64,000 nucleotides of DNA from an uncultured Paracoccaceae bacterium (GTDB lineage Bacteria > Pseudomonadota > Alphaproteobacteria > Rhodobacterales > Rhodobacteraceae): positions 1-64,000 of the forward strand of contig CANMDE010000011.1 in assembly GCA_947496535.1 (NCBI GenBank), read 5' to 3'. Below, piece after piece: positions 59,191 through 64,000 of this stretch. The number at the start of each line of letters is the position of its first letter. The first letter of the stretch is position 1. Under the pieces are notes generated by a model that was not told the DNA's origin, ran no database searches, and saw nothing but the letters and a program-made list of their open reading frames with translations. The position numbers and the translations under genes were made by a program.

Positions 59191-60960
59191 ATGACCTTTG
59201 AAATCGCCTTCGTTCTGGTGCTGCTCGTAGTTGCGATGGTGCTGCTGGCTACGGAGTTGATACCGATTGAACTTGTCGCATTGCTGCTGGTCACCGCACT
59301 TGCAGCAAGTGGCGTGCTGGATGCTGGTATCGCCTTTCAGGGTTTCGCCAGCGAAACGGTTGTGATGCTGGCCTGTGTCATGGTTCTGTCGCGACGGTTG
59401 GCCGACTCTGGTCTTATCGCCAGGATCACGCGCTTTCTGTTCCAGGCGGGCCAGGTCGGGAAACGCGGTACCACGGCGCGGCTCATGGCGGTTTCGGCTT
59501 TTATGTCCAGCTTCATCACCAACACCAGCACCACGGCGGTACTAATCCCAGCGGTTGCCGATATCTCGACGCGAACCGGTACACATCCCGGTCGGTTTCT
59601 GATGCCGATGGCCTTCGCCTCTATGATGGGTGGATCAGCGACGTTGATCGGGACGTCGACCAATTTGGCAGCGAGTGGTGCTTTAGCGCGGCTGGGTTTG
59701 GAACCGTTTTCGACATTCGAGTTTGTTGGCGTGGCTGTTGTGGTTACTCTGGTCGGCATTACGGCGTTGACGCTGTTTGGGTCTTTGTTGTTACCTCGAA
59801 GCCCGGATGACATATCAGGCTCGTCCATCGATACGCCGCTGTTCATGACAACTTTGACAGTTCCCGAGGACTCCCCCAGCATCGGGGCGACCATTGCCGA
59901 GTTGGATTTTGCCTCCATTTCTCTTGATCCACTTGCGATCAGCCGCGAGGGAGGGCGGGTCGCGGCGCATCCGCGACGCAAACTGTTGGCAGACGACCGG
60001 ATCATCGTGCAAGGATCACGCGACGCGGTATTGGCGGTGCTCCGAAATCCACAACTTGGTTTGATTGCGAAGTTTGGATTGCAACCGGATAGCGCCTCGA
60101 AGGCGCGTGTGGTCGACGCCGTGCTGATGCCCGGCGCGTGCTGGATTGGACAGACTCTGGCTTCAATGCGTGCGCAATTGGGCTCAGAGATCAGTATTCT
60201 GGCCCTACATCGCCGCGGGCAGGCCCAGCCTGCGCTTATCGGACGTATGCGCCTCAAGGTGGGTGATGTGCTACTGCTTTCGGGCCCACAGGGGGCTATT
60301 CAAACCCTTAAGGATGGCACTGATCTGTCCTTGCTTGACACACAACTGCCCCTTCCGCCCACGCAGGCCGAGGGGACTTGGACGCTGATCGCGCTGGTGC
60401 TTGCCATAATTGCAGGCACAACAGGGGTTTTGCCGCTTTCGGTGGCCCTTTTGGTCGCGGTACTGGCCTTGATTGTTGCTGGTCGCATGACCTTGCAGGA
60501 CAGCTTTACCATGATCAACTGGCGTGTCCTGCTCCTTATCGGTGGCATGTCCAGCTTTGGCCTCGCGATGTTGGAATCTGGGGCAGCAACTTGGCTTGCT
60601 AGCGGGCTATTGGCGGTTCTTGGTGGCTATGGCCCCCATATGTTGTTGCTGGGTTTGGGATTGCTGACCATATTACTGACCCAGCCGATGTCCAATGCGG
60701 CGGCGGCTCTGACGCTACTACCGGTCGCGGTCGAGATGGCTGGCCAGGTGGGCGCCGATCCGAGACCTTTCGCGGTCATGGTGACATTGTCTGCCTCGTT
60801 GTCCTTCATCGCTCCGTTTGAGCCTGCGCTACTGCTGATTTACGGTCCCGGCGAGTACAGTTTCAAGGACTTCCCACGGGCGGGCGGGCCGGTCACACTA
60901 CTGTCTCTGGCCATTCTACTACTGCTTGTCCCGATCCTTTGGCCGCTCCAGATGTCGTAG
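59191..60960 (+). CDS. SLC13-family permease with central TrkA-C (RCK-C) domains
   Basis: NTSTTAVLIPAVADIS, GGSATLIGTSTNL, TQPMSNAAAALTLLPVA; the listed ORF start at 59164 is TTG, first ATG is 59191. Confidence 0.88.
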   Translation: MTFEIAFVLVLLVVAMVLLATELIPIELVALLLVTALAASGVLDAGIAFQGFASETVVMLACVMVLSRRLADSGLIARITRFLFQAGQVGKRGTTARLMAVSAFMSSFITNTSTTAVLIPAVADISTRTGTHPGRFLMPMAFASMMGGSATLIGTSTNLAASGALARLGLEPFSTFEFVGVAVVVTLVGITALTLFGSLLLPRSPDDISGSSIDTPLFMTTLTVPEDSPSIGATIAELDFASISLDPLAISREGGRVAAHPRRKLLADDRIIVQGSRDAVLAVLRNPQLGLIAKFGLQPDSASKARVVDAVLMPGACWIGQTLASMRAQLGSEISILALHRRGQAQPALIGRMRLKVGDVLLLSGPQGAIQTLKDGTDLSLLDTQLPLPPTQAEGTWTLIALVLAIIAGTTGVLPLSVALLVAVLALIVAGRMTLQDSFTMINWRVLLLIGGMSSFGLAMLESGAATWLASGLLAVLGGYGPHMLLLGLGLLTILLTQPMSNAAAALTLLPVAVEMAGQVGADPRPFAVMVTLSASLSFIAPFEPALLLIYGPGEYSFKDFPRAGGPVTLLSLAILLLLVPILWPLQMS

Positions 60961-60965
60961 CCTGA

Positions 60966-61631
60966 TCAGACCCGCTGTTGCCATTCCGCGCACCGTTGCA
61001 GGGCGGTGATCACCTCCTGATCCGTGGTCTGCGGAAAGCTGCGGTAGGTGGCACCCACGGCATGAAACCACTGGGGTTGTTTCAGACAAATGGTCTTGTC
61101 AGCCAATGCCGCCAGTTCAGGTAGAACGTCGCGCGGCGCGACGGGAAGTGCGAGGATGATTTGTGCTGCTCCGCTTTCATGTAGTGCCATCAGGCTTGCC
61201 CGCATGGTTGCCCCGGTGGCCACTCCGTCATCAACGACGACGACAGTTTTGCCGATCAAGTCGGGGCGCCTCCGACCACCCAGATACAGGTTTCTGCGGT
61301 GTTCAATTTCTGGGATCAATTCCTGGCCCATCTCTGTGACCTCCGCCTCTGTCAGACCGGAAGCACGGGCAATGAGCGGGTTAACGACAACGTGAGGGTC
61401 ATCTCCATCAACGATGGCACCCAAGGCAAGTTCGGGCTGCCGGGGCGCGCCGATCTTTCGCACAAAGACCAGATCAAGCGGGATATGAAATCTGCTGCAT
61501 ATCTCCTCGGCCACCGGTACGCCCCCGCGTGGTAGAGCGATAACAACCGTGTTTCCTGGATCAAGAGAAGGCAAGGCTTTGGCAAGCTGCCGACCGGCAT
61601 CACGACGATCAGAAAATGTATGTTTGTTCAT
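60966..61631 (-). CDS. Phosphoribosyltransferase domain protein
   Basis: TVVVVDDGVATGATMRASL PRPP-binding motif. Confidence 0.88.
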   Translation of the reverse strand: MNKHTFSDRRDAGRQLAKALPSLDPGNTVVIALPRGGVPVAEEICSRFHIPLDLVFVRKIGAPRQPELALGAIVDGDDPHVVVNPLIARASGLTEAEVTEMGQELIPEIEHRRNLYLGGRRRPDLIGKTVVVVDDGVATGATMRASLMALHESGAAQIILALPVAPRDVLPELAALADKTICLKQPQWFHAVGATYRSFPQTTDQEVITALQRCAEWQQRV

Positions 61632-61720
61632 GCATACACCTCATTAGCCGCCGCGCTCGTGGATGACTTGGATCGGCTAGGTAATCGCAACAGCCGGATG
61701 AAAAGCCCGTGGTATAGGCC

Positions 61721-61873
61721 TTACAAGGGTGGCAGACAGTCGGGCGCATCAAGGTTGAGCACAGGATCGTCAGGGCTGCATTCCTCGCCGGAGACCGGAT
61801 ATTGCCCTTCCTCGGCGCAGCTGGTCACGAGAACAAGCACTAAAAGAGATATAATTAGGTGAAAGGGTCTCAT
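61721..61873 (-). CDS. Small predicted lipoprotein (50 aa)
   Basis: MRPFHLIISLLVLVLVTSCAEEGQYPVSGEECSPDDPVLNLDAPDCLPPL; lipobox VTSC; absent from supplied ORF list because of its length. Confidence 0.65.
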   Translation of the reverse strand: MRPFHLIISLLVLVLVTSCAEEGQYPVSGEECSPDDPVLNLDAPDCLPPL

Positions 61874-61931
61874 GTCAGGCTCCAAAATCTATACTGTTGA
61901 AATGAAACTACATCGCTTCAGCAAAGCGCCA

Positions 61932-61945
61932 TTGATCTTTATCAA
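61932..61945. promoter_or_regulatory. Perfect FNR/FixK-type box TTGATCTTTATCAA
   Basis: Exact TTGAT-N4-ATCAA, about 65 bp upstream of the lipoprotein ATG. Confidence 0.8.
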
Positions 61946-62021
61946 CCATGTTGCCCCGGAAAGCCTGTGAAAGAACCTTTGCTATTGCTTCAGGTTAGTC
62001 GTTCGCGGTGCGCCGCCCATA

Positions 62022-62035
62022 TTGATCCATCTCAA
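62022..62035. promoter_or_regulatory. Near-consensus FNR/FixK-type box TTGATCCATCTCAA
   Basis: 9 of 10 consensus positions, about 62 bp upstream of the USP ATG. Confidence 0.65.
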
Positions 62036-62090
62036 TCGACTTCGTGCGGTGGGGGCTAACACCAACGCAAGTTGATCGCAGGAGCTTGCT

Positions 62091-62945
62091 ATGCAAAATC
62101 AGACAATTCTTGTTCTGCAGGGGCCGTCCGGCACCGATGCAGATTTGGCGTATCTGGCCGAAGCGGCGCGAGAGCAAAATGCGCATTTGTCGGTTCTGCA
62201 TATTGGGCCCGTCGACCCTATTCCATTTTATGCTTATGGTGGAATGCCTTATGGCGCGGTCGAGGTGCCACATCGCTGGATAGTCGAACGTCAGGAAATT
62301 GCTGATGCATTGGCTGACCGGCGCCGGGATAGCAATGCGTTCTTCGACAAGGAAGGAATTTCCGGAGAGGCTGGTGTGATCTGCAGCTTTCCCACTTCCC
62401 TCAGCGAAGATGTGGCGCCCCGGGCCATGCTGAGCGACGTCGCAATCTTACAGCACGATCTGCGCCAAAACGAAGAGGCCTTTCGCAGCCTTCTTTTTGG
62501 GCTTCTATTCAAATCGCCGATAGGGGTCATCATCAACCCACACCGATCCGCGAAACCTTTGATGCCCGAGAATGTTTTTGTCGCTTGGAAAAGCAGTAAG
62601 CCGGCTGCGCGAGCAGTGCATCAGGCCTTGCCGATGCTGAAAGCTGCGAAGAAGGTCACGGTAGCCATCTTCGATCCAGTCAAGAAAGAGGCCGAGGACG
62701 GCGAGGAACCGGGCGCAGACGTTGCCAAATGGCTTAGCCATCATGGCTGCAATGTAATTGTCCGCCAATATCAAACCGCAGGTCAGGAACTGGATGCCGC
62801 CATCCGGGAACATGGAGAAGGCGAAGCGTCAGATCTCATTGTTATGGGTGCTTATGGCCATACCCGCATGCGAGAGGCGGTGTTTGGTGGCACAACACGC
62901 AGCATGATCGAGCAGCAGGATGCCGCGGTTTTCCTCGCGCATTAA
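62091..62945 (+). CDS. Universal stress protein family (two UspA-like domains)
   Basis: C-terminal DLIVMGAYGHTRMREAVFGGTTRSMIEQQDAAVFLAH. Confidence 0.9.
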   Translation: MQNQTILVLQGPSGTDADLAYLAEAAREQNAHLSVLHIGPVDPIPFYAYGGMPYGAVEVPHRWIVERQEIADALADRRRDSNAFFDKEGISGEAGVICSFPTSLSEDVAPRAMLSDVAILQHDLRQNEEAFRSLLFGLLFKSPIGVIINPHRSAKPLMPENVFVAWKSSKPAARAVHQALPMLKAAKKVTVAIFDPVKKEAEDGEEPGADVAKWLSHHGCNVIVRQYQTAGQELDAAIREHGEGEASDLIVMGAYGHTRMREAVFGGTTRSMIEQQDAAVFLAH

Positions 62946-63123
62946 CGCGGCGCGTGAGGCACCAATTTATCAATAGGATTAGCGGCCGTCGCCCATTTGC
63001 AAAGAACTATCGGCAGATCCCACGCATCATCTCATTGAGGGTTTCGTGCATTCTGGTTTCCGGTCTCGTCATATTAGCCATGCGCTGATGCATGAATCCT
63101 GCTTACCCAGACTGCTCTATGCT

Positions 63124-63996
63124 TCACATCTGGTGGACATAAGTGCCGGGTGCAGAACAAAGCGCGGGATATCTAGGTTTTAGCGCGCCGGGCGCGGGCG
63201 GTTTTGTTTTGGCACTGCTCATTTCATCAAGCCAATCCGAATAAGATGGCCACCAGGATCCGGACTGTGCCGCGGTTTTTGCCAGCCAGATAGCCGGTCC
63301 TTCATAAAGTGCACCTGCAGCGCGGTGTCCAATGCGGTAGTGGCGGCCTGCGTGTCCCGGTTCGCTCAGAATGCCGCCATTGTGCCCACCTTTGGTAAGC
63401 ACGAAGGTCAAATCGCAGTCAGTGAACAGCCGCGTCTTGTAGACTGATTCCCAAGGCGCGATATGATCGGTTTCGGTCGCGACGACGAACATTGGCGTGG
63501 CGATGTCTTTGAGGGCGATGACGCGACCCTCGACATCAAATCGCCCAGCCGACAACCGGTTTTCGAGAAACAGCCCCCTCAGATACTCTGAATGCATGCG
63601 TGCTGGCATCCGTGTCGTGTCTCCGTTCCAAACCCCGATATCTGTGGGCAGATCATCCTTCCCAAGGAGATATCGGTTTACCGCACGCGTATAGATCAGG
63701 TCTTCGGCGCGGATCGAAGCAAATGTGCGTGTCATTTGCGGGCGGTCAAAATATCCCTGTTCCCACATCATGTCTTCCACGAACGCCACCTGACTTTCAT
63801 CGACAAACAAGAGCAGTTCGCCAGCCTCGGTGAAGTCGACCTGGGCCGCCATCAACGTTACGGACGCCAATCGATCATCTCCATCGCGCGCCATTGTTGC
63901 GGCCGTGATAGCCAGCAAGGTTCCACCAAGGCAGTAGCCGTTTGCGTGCACCTTTTGATCCGGCAAGATCACATTGATTGCATCCAGAGCCGCCAA
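63124..63996 (-). CDS. phaC: Poly-beta-hydroxyalkanoate synthase (partial, N-terminal part lies beyond the window)
   Basis: NGYCLGGTLLAI catalytic Cys box, TETDHIAPWESVYKT, GGHNGGILSEPG. Confidence 0.9.
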   Translation of the reverse strand: MAALDAINVILPDQKVHANGYCLGGTLLAITAATMARDGDDRLASVTLMAAQVDFTEAGELLLFVDESQVAFVEDMMWEQGYFDRPQMTRTFASIRAEDLIYTRAVNRYLLGKDDLPTDIGVWNGDTTRMPARMHSEYLRGLFLENRLSAGRFDVEGRVIALKDIATPMFVVATETDHIAPWESVYKTRLFTDCDLTFVLTKGGHNGGILSEPGHAGRHYRIGHRAAGALYEGPAIWLAKTAAQSGSWWPSYSDWLDEMSSAKTKPPAPGALKPRYPALCSAPGTYVHQM

Positions 63997-64000
63997 TACG

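Noticed and set aside
1-64000. Search for tRNA/rRNA genes, prophage, toxin-antitoxin or defence systems
   Set aside because: No recognisable sequences; the window is metabolic and transport genes throughout.

Overview
64 kb of alphaproteobacterial (Rhodobacteraceae/Roseobacter-like) chromosome or large plasmid, almost entirely catabolic operons. In order: (1) a secreted RTX/serralysin-type M10 metalloprotease with a decayed fragment of a second copy beside it; (2) a dihydroxyacetone kinase plus carbohydrate/polyol ABC transporter operon, divergent from a LacI regulator and with a duplicated palindromic operator; (3) a homoprotocatechuate (4-hydroxyphenylacetate) meta-cleavage cluster with two MarR regulators, an aromatic amino acid decarboxylase and an internally deleted gabD pseudogene; (4) a divergent IclR-associated locus (about 24.2-37.7 kb) combining cytochrome P450, ferredoxin reductase, a glutamine-synthetase-like ligase, a class I glutamine-amidotransferase-like hydrolase, a PuuC-like aldehyde dehydrogenase, a tripartite tricarboxylate transporter, a class III aminotransferase, an MBL hydrolase and a Tm-1-like/UPF0261 protein; this is the best candidate for an undescribed pathway (gamma-glutamylation-dependent amine catabolism with a P450 as the oxidant); (5) a UPF0718 permease/small thioredoxin pair, a CDF transporter and a YeeE/YedE transporter, followed by a sox thiosulfate-oxidation cluster (soxR-like, S, V, W, X, Y, Z, A, B, C, D) ending in hemA; (6) a tightly coupled operon of acyl-CoA synthetase, fused PDH E1alpha-beta, E2 and acyl carrier protein, followed by an SLC13 permease, a phosphoribosyltransferase, a universal stress protein and a partial PHA synthase, with FNR-type boxes in one intergenic region. 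No rRNA, tRNA, CRISPR array or intact IS element was recognised. Assignments are from reading motifs in the supplied translations; no database search was run.
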